A DNA stretch of 64,000 bases from Flavobacterium sp. 90 (GTDB taxonomy: Bacteria; Bacteroidota; Bacteroidia; Flavobacteriales; Flavobacteriaceae): assembly GCF_004339525.1 (NCBI RefSeq), contig NZ_SMGE01000001.1, forward strand, positions 5,146,001-5,210,000. Direction: 5' to 3'. Positions 54,889 to 62,241 of this stretch are shown here, piece after piece; the stretch's first letter is position 1; each line of letters begins with the position of its first letter. The notes beneath the pieces are model-generated. The model was not told the DNA's origin, did no database searches, and was given only the letters and a program-made list of their open reading frames with translations. The translations under genes were made by a program, and so were the position numbers.

Positions 54889-55320
54889 TTAATTCAAAGA
54901 GTTTAATAAATAATAATCAAGTGAATATTTTCCTGCTCCAAGCGCAAGAATTAATAATAAAGACAACGTGTACATGTAGGGAACGTCGCGCACTTCGAGT
55001 GAATCTTTTCTGTGTACTACAAAATATCCTACGGCTGTAACGCCAATAGTTGGCAAGACAACAAGTCGGGTTCCAATGCCTAAAATGATTAGAAACGGAA
55101 CTACAGTATCAGAAAAAGTAGCGACTAATCCGTTTAGTTTTTCCGGTAAATGCAAAGGATTTGGAACGTGTTCTCTTTGTCCATTTTCAACTCTGAATTT
55201 CTTCATTCCGTGTACTCTGAATAGCTCAACCGCAAGTAATACTCTAAACGCTAAAAGTGCCGCATTGTTGAATGATGTTCCTAAATCTGAGTGAAGGATT
55301 TGTTTGATAATTTCGATCAT
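54889..55320 (-). CDS. DoxX-family membrane protein
   Basis: 143 aa from the ATG at 55320; longer starts add a segment that overlaps the upstream gene. Four hydrophobic helices with the DoxX pattern ALLAFRVLLAVELFRVHGMKKF, FSDTVVPFLIILGIGTRL and a C-terminal SLLLILALGAGKYSLDYYL. DoxX-like proteins are linked to oxidative stress and thiol homeostasis, with poorly known activity. It is 11 bp downstream of the amidohydrolase gene and the last gene of the operon 60078-54889. Confidence 0.78.
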   Translation of the reverse strand: MIEIIKQILHSDLGTSFNNAALLAFRVLLAVELFRVHGMKKFRVENGQREHVPNPLHLPEKLNGLVATFSDTVVPFLIILGIGTRLVVLPTIGVTAVGYFVVHRKDSLEVRDVPYMYTLSLLLILALGAGKYSLDYYLLNSLN

Positions 55321-55331
55321 TTCTTTAAAAT

Positions 55332-57218
55332 TTAAAAAGCAAAACAGGAACAGCCCAAAGCGCCCCAAAATGCATTATAGTTATTTACCGGCACGTTGCT
55401 CATTCTGGCAATATCATGACTGTGAGCATGAACATCACAGCTTCCTGAGCAACTGTGTATTTGAGAAGTCAGACTTGGTTTTGCATCTGCTTTTGAGTTC
55501 TTTTCGATTATGCTTTGCAAATTACTTTTGGCTGGATATCCGTTGTAAATATTCGTTGGCGACCAATCCGGCAAAATCGGAATATGTGGCGGTGAGAAGG
55601 AGGAGAAATCTCCGTTTGCATACACAATTTTTCCGTCGACAATGGTTAAATCAGCTTCAATTTTTTTAATGTCTTCATCAGGAATAGAAAAATAATCAGT
55701 GTCTAAAACGACTAAATCAGCAAACATTCCAACTTTGATATCTCCTTTTTTGGCTTGTTCTTGCGAAAACCACGCGCTTCCTCTGGTATATAATTCTAAA
55801 GCGGTTTCTCTACTTAATCTGCTTTCGTTATACAATTGCAAACCTCCAACTGTTTTTCCAACCGTCATCCAATACATTGAAACCCATGGATTGTAACTGC
55901 TTACTCTTGTAGCGTCAGAACCTCCGCCAACAGGAACTTCCATTTCAAGCATTTTTTTAATTGGCGGTGTATTTTCAGCTGCTTTTGCGCCATATCTGTC
56001 TGTGAAATATTCACCTTGATACGCCATTCGGCTTTGAACTGCGATTCCGCCGCCTAAATTTTTGACACGTTCTATGTTTCTTTCATCAATAGTTTCGGCG
56101 TGATCAAAAATCCACGGTAATCCATTAAACGGAATTTCCTGATTGATTTTTTCGAATACATTCAAAAACCTTGTTATGCTTTCGTTATAAGTAGCATGAA
56201 GTCTGAAAGGCCAACGATTTTCGACCAAAAGACGCACTACTTTTTCCAATTCGGCTTCCATATTTTCAGGAAGATCCGGTCTTGGCTGAAGGAAATCTTC
56301 AAAATCAGCAGCAGAAAAAACTAACATTTCTCCGGCTCCATTATGGCGATACATATCATCGCCCTGATACAATTTTACGGTATCAATCCAATCTTCAAAA
56401 TCTTCGAATTCGTGTTTTGGCTTTTGGGTAAAAAGATTATAAGCGATTCTTACCGTTAATTGTTTCTTTTCGTTTAGTTCGTTTACGACTTTATAATCAT
56501 CGGGAAAATTCTGAAAACCACCTCCGGCATCGATAACACTTGTAATCCCGAAACGGTTCAACTCTTTCATGAAGTGACGCGTTGAATTGATTTGATGCTC
56601 ATAGGAAAGCGTTGGACCTTTTGCCAAAGTCGAATACAAAATCATGGCGTTTGGAGTAGCGATAATAAGTCCGGTTGGTTCGCCATTTGAATCACGCTCA
56701 ATTTGTCCTCCGGGAGGTGCAGGCGTGTTTTTTGTATAACCAACGGCTTTTAACGCGGCTCTGTTCATAATTGCTCTGTCGTACAAATGCAGAATAAAAA
56801 CAGGAGTTTCAGGCGAAATTGCATTGATTTCCTGTAAAGTTGGCATTCTGCGTTCAGCAAATTGAAATTCTGACCAACCTCCAACGACACGAACCCATTG
56901 CGGATTTGGTGTGCGATCGACTTGTTCTTTTAACATTCGAAGTGCATCTGCAAGAGAAGGAACGCCATCCCAACGCAATTCCAGATTATAATTTAAACCG
57001 CCACGAATAAGGTGAATGTGCGAATCGTTGATTCCCGGAACCACTCGTTTATTTTGAAGGTCGATTATTTTGGTTTCTTCACTTGCAAATTCCATAACGT
57101 TGCTGTCGTTTCCAACTGCAATAAATTTTCCGTCTTTAATAGCAACTGCGGTAACATTTGGCGTTTCGGCATTGAAACTATGAATTTTACCGTTGAATAA
57201 AATTAGATCTGCTTTCAT
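55332..57218 (-). CDS. Amidohydrolase family 3 (YtcJ-like) with Cys/His-rich C-terminal tail
   Basis: 628 aa. Composite beta domain at both ends (LILFNGKIHSFNAETPNVTAV; ADLVVLDTDYFSIP...GKIVYANGDFSSF) and a metal-dependent TIM barrel (PGINDSHIHLIRGG; FRLHATYNES; WIFDHAETID; GGGSDATRV). The family hydrolyses amide or ester bonds of cyclic or acylated compounds. After the normal end (about residue 540) there is a linker and a tail with SCSGSCDVHAHSHD and a final GALGCSCFAF, which looks like a metal or redox site; two CxC/CxxxC-type motifs are rare in this family. Cytoplasmic, no signal peptide. Member of the operon starting at 60078. Confidence 0.85.
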   Translation of the reverse strand: MKADLILFNGKIHSFNAETPNVTAVAIKDGKFIAVGNDSNVMEFASEETKIIDLQNKRVVPGINDSHIHLIRGGLNYNLELRWDGVPSLADALRMLKEQVDRTPNPQWVRVVGGWSEFQFAERRMPTLQEINAISPETPVFILHLYDRAIMNRAALKAVGYTKNTPAPPGGQIERDSNGEPTGLIIATPNAMILYSTLAKGPTLSYEHQINSTRHFMKELNRFGITSVIDAGGGFQNFPDDYKVVNELNEKKQLTVRIAYNLFTQKPKHEFEDFEDWIDTVKLYQGDDMYRHNGAGEMLVFSAADFEDFLQPRPDLPENMEAELEKVVRLLVENRWPFRLHATYNESITRFLNVFEKINQEIPFNGLPWIFDHAETIDERNIERVKNLGGGIAVQSRMAYQGEYFTDRYGAKAAENTPPIKKMLEMEVPVGGGSDATRVSSYNPWVSMYWMTVGKTVGGLQLYNESRLSRETALELYTRGSAWFSQEQAKKGDIKVGMFADLVVLDTDYFSIPDEDIKKIEADLTIVDGKIVYANGDFSSFSPPHIPILPDWSPTNIYNGYPAKSNLQSIIEKNSKADAKPSLTSQIHSCSGSCDVHAHSHDIARMSNVPVNNYNAFWGALGCSCFAF

Positions 57219-57226
57219 AATTCTGA

Positions 57227-57958
57227 TTATTTAGCGTTAAGTTTTGCAATTGCTTCTTTAATTCCTTCGCCGGCAACATTGTAGAAAGATGGACCTGCAA
57301 GCAAAATAATTTTGGTTAATGGCTTATAATCGGCTAATTTTTTATCTTTTAAATAAGTTTGCGTTCTGTAAGCTTCAAAAGAACCTAAAACTACATTTGT
57401 TGCTACTAAAGCCGTTGGAGAATCGATTCCAGCATCTTTAATATCACTTGCAAAAGCGTAGTTAGAAACTCCTAAACGTAAGGCTTCGCGCATGGCAACA
57501 CTTCCGACACTTATCATTAAATCCGGCGTGAATTTATTGCGATCACCAAGACCAATAAGTAATAATTTTTTGGCTGCCAAAGTTCCTTTTGGAGGCGTAA
57601 TCAATAAAGTTTCAAGTGAATGTCCGGTAAATTTTCCGCTTTTGCGTAATTCGGTGATAATTCCTTTTAAAGCATCGTCTAAATGTACCATTCCGTTAAG
57701 GTTTGCAGGAAGGGCAGGAGGGTTAAAGATATCACCTTCAGTATATTCGAAAACGCAGGCAACTTGTAATTCTGCTTCCGCTGAAGATGGTCCCTGAACC
57801 AATCCGTTTATGGCAACTCCGTCAACTTTTCCCCAAGTGGTTGTTGATCCAAGTGCTGCTGTTTGTGCAAATGATGCATTAGCAAAGAATATTGTGATAA
57901 AAAGAATTAGATAAGAATTTCTAAGTCTGTATGTGGATAAAAGTGTGGTATTTTTCAT
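57227..57958 (-). CDS. Secreted M17 (leucyl aminopeptidase) N-terminal-domain-only protein
   Basis: 243 aa. Signal peptide (LILFITIFFANASFAQ), then a macro-like domain matching the M17 N-terminal regulatory domain: GDIFNPP, KLLLIGLGDRNKFTPD, ISVGSVAMREALRLGVSNYAFA. The catalytic C-terminal metallopeptidase domain is absent, so it is not an aminopeptidase by itself. It lies 8 bp upstream of the amidohydrolase gene and 17 bp downstream of the porin gene. Role unknown; a ligand-binding periplasmic protein is possible. Confidence 0.75.
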   Translation of the reverse strand: MKNTTLLSTYRLRNSYLILFITIFFANASFAQTAALGSTTTWGKVDGVAINGLVQGPSSAEAELQVACVFEYTEGDIFNPPALPANLNGMVHLDDALKGIITELRKSGKFTGHSLETLLITPPKGTLAAKKLLLIGLGDRNKFTPDLMISVGSVAMREALRLGVSNYAFASDIKDAGIDSPTALVATNVVLGSFEAYRTQTYLKDKKLADYKPLTKIILLAGPSFYNVAGEGIKEAIAKLNAK

Positions 57959-57975
57959 CGTTATGAATTTAGTGA

Positions 57976-59376
57976 TTAAAATTTAAACCCTAATCGGGCA
58001 TTAAAGAAAACGCCGTCTTTTGAATTTGGAATGATGTCGTCGATAAAAGCGCCGGTTTTAAAATATTGAATTCCGCTTACGACTGAAATAAATTTGTTAA
58101 CGCTATAGGTAAAATTTGCAAGATAAGCCGTCCCGATATACGGTTCTGTCGAAGAACTTCCGGGAAGATTCAAAGTGCCGCTTGGCCTGTAAACACCGTC
58201 TTGAAGTGAATATCTCCAGTTAAAAACCACATCGACCTGCATCTTTAATTGTGGCAATAAATCCATCGTGGCATAAGGATGAATGTCGATAAGGTTTACC
58301 GGACCCACTTGCGGACTAAAACCAAAATATCCTCCTTTTGGATACAACGGATTAAACGTTTGCAGGTTTCCATTGCCTTGATTTTGATCTCCCGATATAT
58401 AATCGTTTCGAAGGTTTATCGTTGGTTTGAATTTTATATTTTCGAAGGAATAACCCAAATCTGCAGAAGCTGTCCAGGCATTAATATTTCCGGAACCAAA
58501 ACTCCCAAACTGATATGCCGCTTCAAGATTATAAATAAAACCTCCGCCATATTTCCAGAATCTTGTTCCTATTGTATGTCTTTTTTCGGGTGCAATTCCT
58601 TCTTCAAAAAGAGATTCTTTTCTGTTGATTCCGAGATAATAAAGATCCAGGTTTCCTGCTTTTGGGAATATTATTTTCGAATAAGCGCCCCATAAATTGA
58701 TTTGTTTCGACATTTTATTATCAAAAACGCCTTTGTGAACCGTATCTGCCATCATTGCAAAAGCGTCAATTGAGAATCGGGCTGAAGAGTACATTATTTT
58801 GGCTCCTGTAAAATAAAGTCTCGCATTTGGACCTTCTCTTACTGAAATTAATCTTCCCGAACCGTAATCGAGTTCTTGTCTTCCGGCACGAATGGTTAGT
58901 TTTTTATCTTCTTTCTGATATAGATTTACATCTAAAAAAAGATTCTGAACATTCAACTGATCTTCGTCAATTCCTCTTGGACCGTTGATTCTGCCGTCTT
59001 GCAAGGCGCTTCTTAATTGTGCAAATACTCTAAAGGTTTTTCCTAAATGAACATCGGCATGAAGATCATAACGCTGCAGGAAAAAGTTGTTGTGACCAAT
59101 ATTTAATCTTCCCCAATCTTCATTATTGAAATCAACGTATTCATATCGGGCTTCACCTCCAAGAGACATATAAAAATCTTTCTGTTTGTTTAACGGAATG
59201 AATTTTAGATTCTCATAAAAGTTTCTGTTTGAATCTTTTAGAAATTCGTAGTTTTCGTCATAACGCAAAAGTTTAAAGTTTTGTGCCGATGCAATGCTTC
59301 CCATTAAAAGAAAACACATCACGATGATTCCGAAGTTCTTGTTTTTTGACAATATGGATTTTGATGATTCCAACAT
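57976..59376 (-). CDS. Outer-membrane porin, alginate-export (AlgE-like) family
   Basis: 466 aa. Signal peptide (IVMCFLLMGSIASAQ, about residue 32). A beta-barrel with repeated amphipathic strands and the family features SLGGEARYEYVDF, RYDLHADVHLGKTFRVFAQLRSAL and GRQELDYGSGRLISVREGPNARLYFTGAKI. Many Bacteroidota members sit by catabolic enzymes rather than alginate genes and probably pass small organic anions. In this operon it would admit the substrate of the downstream hydrolases. Ends with the aromatic strand NARLGFKF. Confidence 0.85.
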   Translation of the reverse strand: MLESSKSILSKNKNFGIIVMCFLLMGSIASAQNFKLLRYDENYEFLKDSNRNFYENLKFIPLNKQKDFYMSLGGEARYEYVDFNNEDWGRLNIGHNNFFLQRYDLHADVHLGKTFRVFAQLRSALQDGRINGPRGIDEDQLNVQNLFLDVNLYQKEDKKLTIRAGRQELDYGSGRLISVREGPNARLYFTGAKIMYSSARFSIDAFAMMADTVHKGVFDNKMSKQINLWGAYSKIIFPKAGNLDLYYLGINRKESLFEEGIAPEKRHTIGTRFWKYGGGFIYNLEAAYQFGSFGSGNINAWTASADLGYSFENIKFKPTINLRNDYISGDQNQGNGNLQTFNPLYPKGGYFGFSPQVGPVNLIDIHPYATMDLLPQLKMQVDVVFNWRYSLQDGVYRPSGTLNLPGSSSTEPYIGTAYLANFTYSVNKFISVVSGIQYFKTGAFIDDIIPNSKDGVFFNARLGFKF

Positions 59377-59445
59377 AATGAAGGGAGAGATTTGTTTTTA
59401 TTTATTTGTTTCAGTTCCGAAGCTTCGGGATCAGGTTGAAATGAA

Positions 59446-60078
59446 TTAGTGTTTCAACATGTTGTGTGCATAATGAATTCCTAAACCGTAAGATCCGCCG
59501 TGTTTTTTCATTAAATTAGTTACCGGAACATACGTTTCCTGACGTGCCCAGTCTCTTTGAAGTTCTAATATATATTGGATAGAAGTTATAGGCTGCGCTC
59601 CAACTTGTATCATTCTTTGTATTGCACGTTCGTGAGCTTCTGTGCTTACATCTCCACAGGCATCTGTGATTACGTAAACTTCATAACCTTCTTCAATGGC
59701 AGATAAAGCGGGACCAACTATGCAAACTCCTGTCCATAATCCTGCAAGAACCAGTTTTTGTTTTTTAGTTCCGGTAATTGCTTTATAAGCGTTTTCGTCT
59801 TCCCAGGTATTCATCGTTGTACGGTCAATATATCCTGAAGTTGCGATTGGGTAATATTCTTCAATTTCAGGGAAAACCGGACCTGCAAAACTTTCTTCAA
59901 AAACAGTGGTTACAACCGTTGGAACGTTGAAGATTTTTGATGCGCCGCAAACAATAGCAACATTGTTACGCAATTCGCTTAACGGAATACTGCTTGTAGC
60001 AAATGCCATTTGTCCTTCGAAATCAATTAATACTAATGCGTGATTGTCTGGTGATAATAAGTTTACTGATGGTTTCAT
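59446..60078 (-). CDS. Isochorismatase-family hydrolase (YcaC-like)
   Basis: 210 aa. Cysteine hydrolase fold with Asp in ALVLIDFEGQMAF, a Lys in the central strands and the nucleophile Cys in LWTGVCIVGPALSAIEEGYEVYVITDACGD. Closest in pattern to YcaC-type proteins (octameric, substrate unknown). The C-terminal extension VTNLMKKHGGSYGLGIHYAHNML is typical of that branch. First gene of a probable operon running to 54889. Its promoter has a well-formed sigma-54 element with upstream palindrome. Confidence 0.87.
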   Translation of the reverse strand: MKPSVNLLSPDNHALVLIDFEGQMAFATSSIPLSELRNNVAIVCGASKIFNVPTVVTTVFEESFAGPVFPEIEEYYPIATSGYIDRTTMNTWEDENAYKAITGTKKQKLVLAGLWTGVCIVGPALSAIEEGYEVYVITDACGDVSTEAHERAIQRMIQVGAQPITSIQYILELQRDWARQETYVPVTNLMKKHGGSYGLGIHYAHNMLKH

Positions 60079-60106
60079 AAGTTTGATATTTAATATTATT
60101 AGTTAA

Positions 60107-60190
60107 GCTAACAAAATGCCAAATGTGTAATTGGCTATTATAGTGGGATGTATAATTTAAAGGGATATTTTTTGGTTACGATATTTCGTA
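60107..60190 (-). promoter_or_regulatory. Sigma-54 promoter with upstream palindrome (isochorismatase operon)
   Basis: TGGCATTTTGTTAGC (60107-60121, minus strand) has the invariant GG-N10-GC. The palindrome TACGATATTTCGTA variant (60177-60190) lies 55 bp upstream, the position of an activator site. Distance from element to start codon is 28 bp. Confidence 0.65.
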
Positions 60191-60214
60191 GATTTATTAT
60201 CTCTTTATTGAAAT

Positions 60215-60538
60215 TTATATAGAATGTGTTGAAAGTTTACGAATCATTTCAGCAGAAACGGCGTCGGCATATATTCCGAATGCGCTGGTTAGAACACCTT
60301 TGATATTGTAGATTTCAGATATAATGCCGTACACAATATCTTCATCGCCGGGATCTGTATCTCCTTCAAAACGGAATAAATATTCGATTTTGAATTCTTC
60401 AGGTGACATCGTTTGTTTGTTATTATTATAACGAATACAGTTTTCGTCAAGATTGAAGTTTTCGGTAAATCCTTGTTGATTTAGCCATTGCAAAGCTTCT
60501 GTAACGGTATCAAATGATGGTTGTTGAATAGTACTCAT
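60215..60538 (-). CDS. Small conserved acidic protein of unknown function
   Basis: 107 aa, cytoplasmic, acidic, no signal peptide. The pattern TVTEALQWLNQQGFTENFNLDENCIRY...YLFRFEGDTDPGDEDIVYGI...GVLTSAFGIYAD recurs in small Bacteroidota proteins often labelled phosphoribosylpyrophosphate synthetase, a label not supported by any catalytic motif here. It lies 69 bp after the hydrolase gene with a hairpin between, so it may be partly co-transcribed. Confidence 0.75.
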   Translation of the reverse strand: MSTIQQPSFDTVTEALQWLNQQGFTENFNLDENCIRYNNNKQTMSPEEFKIEYLFRFEGDTDPGDEDIVYGIISEIYNIKGVLTSAFGIYADAVSAEMIRKLSTHSI

Positions 60539-60552
60539 GGTTGGAAAGTTTT

Positions 60553-60590
60553 AAAACTGCCTTTAAAAGCGGATCAATAAAGGCAGTTTT
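60553..60590 (-). terminator. Intercistronic hairpin after the chloroperoxidase-like gene
   Basis: Stem AAAACTGCCTTTA with TAAAGGCAGTTTT, loop about 11 nt, T-rich on both strands. A partial terminator between 60608 and 60538. Confidence 0.6.
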
Positions 60591-60607
60591 GATTAATTTT
60601 AAGAAAC

Positions 60608-61426
60608 TTATGCTTTAATAAAAGCCAAAATATCGTTGTTGATCGTTTCTGCCTCTGTAGTTGGCATACCATGAGGAAAACCAGGGTAAGAGATCAATTT
60701 TCCGTTTTTCAAAAGTGCTGCAGCTCTTGGCGCTTGTCCGTAAGGAACGATCTGATCATCTTCTCCGTGCAAAACCAAAACCGGAATATCTAAACTTTTA
60801 AGATCTTCTGTAAAATCTGATTCAGAGAAAGCTTTGATTCCTTCATAATGAGCCAAAACCGAACCCATCATTCCCTGACGCCACCAATTGTGTTTAATTC
60901 CTTCCTGAACTACTTTTCCTTCACGGTTCCATCCGTAAAACGGAATTGGGAAATCATAAAAATATTGCGCTCTATTAAATCCTGTTCCTTGTCTGATTTC
61001 GTCAAAAACTGATAATGGAACTCCTTCAGGATTTGTTTCGTTTTGAATCATAATTGGTGTTACAGCGCTAATAATTACTGCTTTTGCAACACGTAATTTT
61101 CCGTATTTTGCTGCATAACGTATTACTTCACCACCTCCAGTTGAATGACCAACGTGAATAGCATCTTTCAAATCAAGAAATGCAGTTAATTCAGCAATAT
61201 CTGATGCATAAGTTTCCATGTTGTTTCCTTCAGAAGTTTGACCAGAACGACCGTGTCCGCGGCGATCATGTGCAATAACTCTGTATCCTTGTTTTAAGAA
61301 AAACATCATTTGTGCATCCCAGTCATCACTTGATAATGGCCATCCGTGGTGAAAAACTACTGGTGTTCCTGTTCCCCAATCTTTGTAAAAAATTTCTGTT
61401 CCGTCTTGTGTTTTAAATGTGCTCAT
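60608..61426 (-). CDS. Alpha/beta-hydrolase, non-heme chloroperoxidase-like
   Basis: 272 aa. Cofactor-free perhydrolase/esterase family: FHHGWPLSSDDWDAQM, oxyanion and DRRGHGRS blocks, Ser in VGHSTGGGE, Asp in HGEDDQIVPY, His in FPHGMPTT. Members hydrolyse esters and can form peracids with peroxide. No signal peptide. Its promoter region combines the TTAATCTAGGTTAA/TAAGTTTG arrangement with a sigma-54-like element and upstream palindrome, exactly as for the VOC dioxygenase gene, so the two are probably co-regulated stress genes. Confidence 0.9.
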   Translation of the reverse strand: MSTFKTQDGTEIFYKDWGTGTPVVFHHGWPLSSDDWDAQMMFFLKQGYRVIAHDRRGHGRSGQTSEGNNMETYASDIAELTAFLDLKDAIHVGHSTGGGEVIRYAAKYGKLRVAKAVIISAVTPIMIQNETNPEGVPLSVFDEIRQGTGFNRAQYFYDFPIPFYGWNREGKVVQEGIKHNWWRQGMMGSVLAHYEGIKAFSESDFTEDLKSLDIPVLVLHGEDDQIVPYGQAPRAAALLKNGKLISYPGFPHGMPTTEAETINNDILAFIKA

Positions 61427-61528
61427 CTTTTTATGGTTTTAGATTATTAAATTGTTTGTATAATTGTTAAAATTTGAATTATAATAAAGTGTTGTTTTGG
61501 TTTTATTGATGTTGTTTTATTTCTTTGA

Positions 61529-61573
61529 CAAACTTACAGCAGTTTCGAAAGTTTGTTAGTTAACCTAGATTAA
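61529..61573 (-). promoter_or_regulatory. Promoter with TTAATCTAGGTTAA operator (chloroperoxidase-like gene)
   Basis: Dyad at 61560-61573 identical to that at 45261-45274, 23-bp gap, perfect -7 box TAAGTTTG at 61529-61536. Confidence 0.65.
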
Positions 61574-61649
61574 GAAAAAAATTAATCTCAAAATTGCCAT
61601 GTTTATGTTCTGCATTTTTAAATACTATTTATTTTACGCAGAGTAATTT

Positions 61650-61734
61650 TCAAACAACGTGCCGTTGAAGTTAAGCGATTGTTTTTAAGGGAATTGTGAT
61701 TTTTGAAGCGATTTTTGTTTTACGGTATTTCGTA
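61650..61734 (-). promoter_or_regulatory. Sigma-54-like promoter with upstream palindrome (chloroperoxidase-like gene)
   Basis: CGGCACGTTGTTTGA (61650-61664, minus strand) matches the -24/-12 consensus except at the first base and the last C. TACGGTATTTCGTA variant (61721-61734) lies 56 bp upstream, the same distance as at 45331-45386. Confidence 0.6.
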
Positions 61735-61845
61735 AAATTATTAATAGGAGATTATGATTTTATATAAATTATATAAAATTTAATTTTTTTTAACGAGGAG
61801 ATTTATAAGGCGGATGTAAGGAAAAGCAAAAAAAAGCAAAGAAAA

Positions 61846-62187
61846 CCATAGCCCGTGGTTTCAACCACGGGCTATGGTAAGATTTATTGAAATAGGGAAG
61901 GCATAATCCGTATTTTTTTTATGGAACACTTGTTATGTGTTGTAAATAATTATTGCATTCCCACGGTTAAAATCGTATTACAATTATATTAAATGAATAG
62001 AAAAAACATAGCCCGTGGTTTCAACCATGGGACACGTATTATAAATCGTTGCGTTTCCATGGTTGAAACCACGGGCTATGGCTGGATTTGTTGAAACAGG
62101 GAGGGTATAATACGTGTTTTTCCACGGAACACGTGTTATATATTATAAAAAATTATTGCGTTCCCATGGTTAAAACCACGGGTTATA
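61846..62187. repeat. Cluster of CATAGCCCGTGGTT palindromes in a partly tandem array
   Basis: A perfect palindrome with 15-bp arms (CCATAGCCCGTGGTT / AACCACGGGCTATGG, 61846-61877) is followed by related half or full sites at 61959, 62008, 62055 and 62161. The sequence between them also repeats: ATTTATTGAAATAGGGAAGG..ATAAT and GGAACAC.TGTTAT..TT appear twice about 200 bp apart. No gene in 61735-62241. Confidence 0.8.
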
Positions 62188-62241
62188 GATGGATTTATTG
62201 AAATAGGGAAGATAAAATCAATGGCTTCAATTACGGAGATA

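Noticed and set aside
60215..60538. Phosphoribosylpyrophosphate synthetase label
   Set aside because: 107 residues without a PRPP-binding motif or phosphoribosyltransferase fold; the label appears to be an annotation carry-over.
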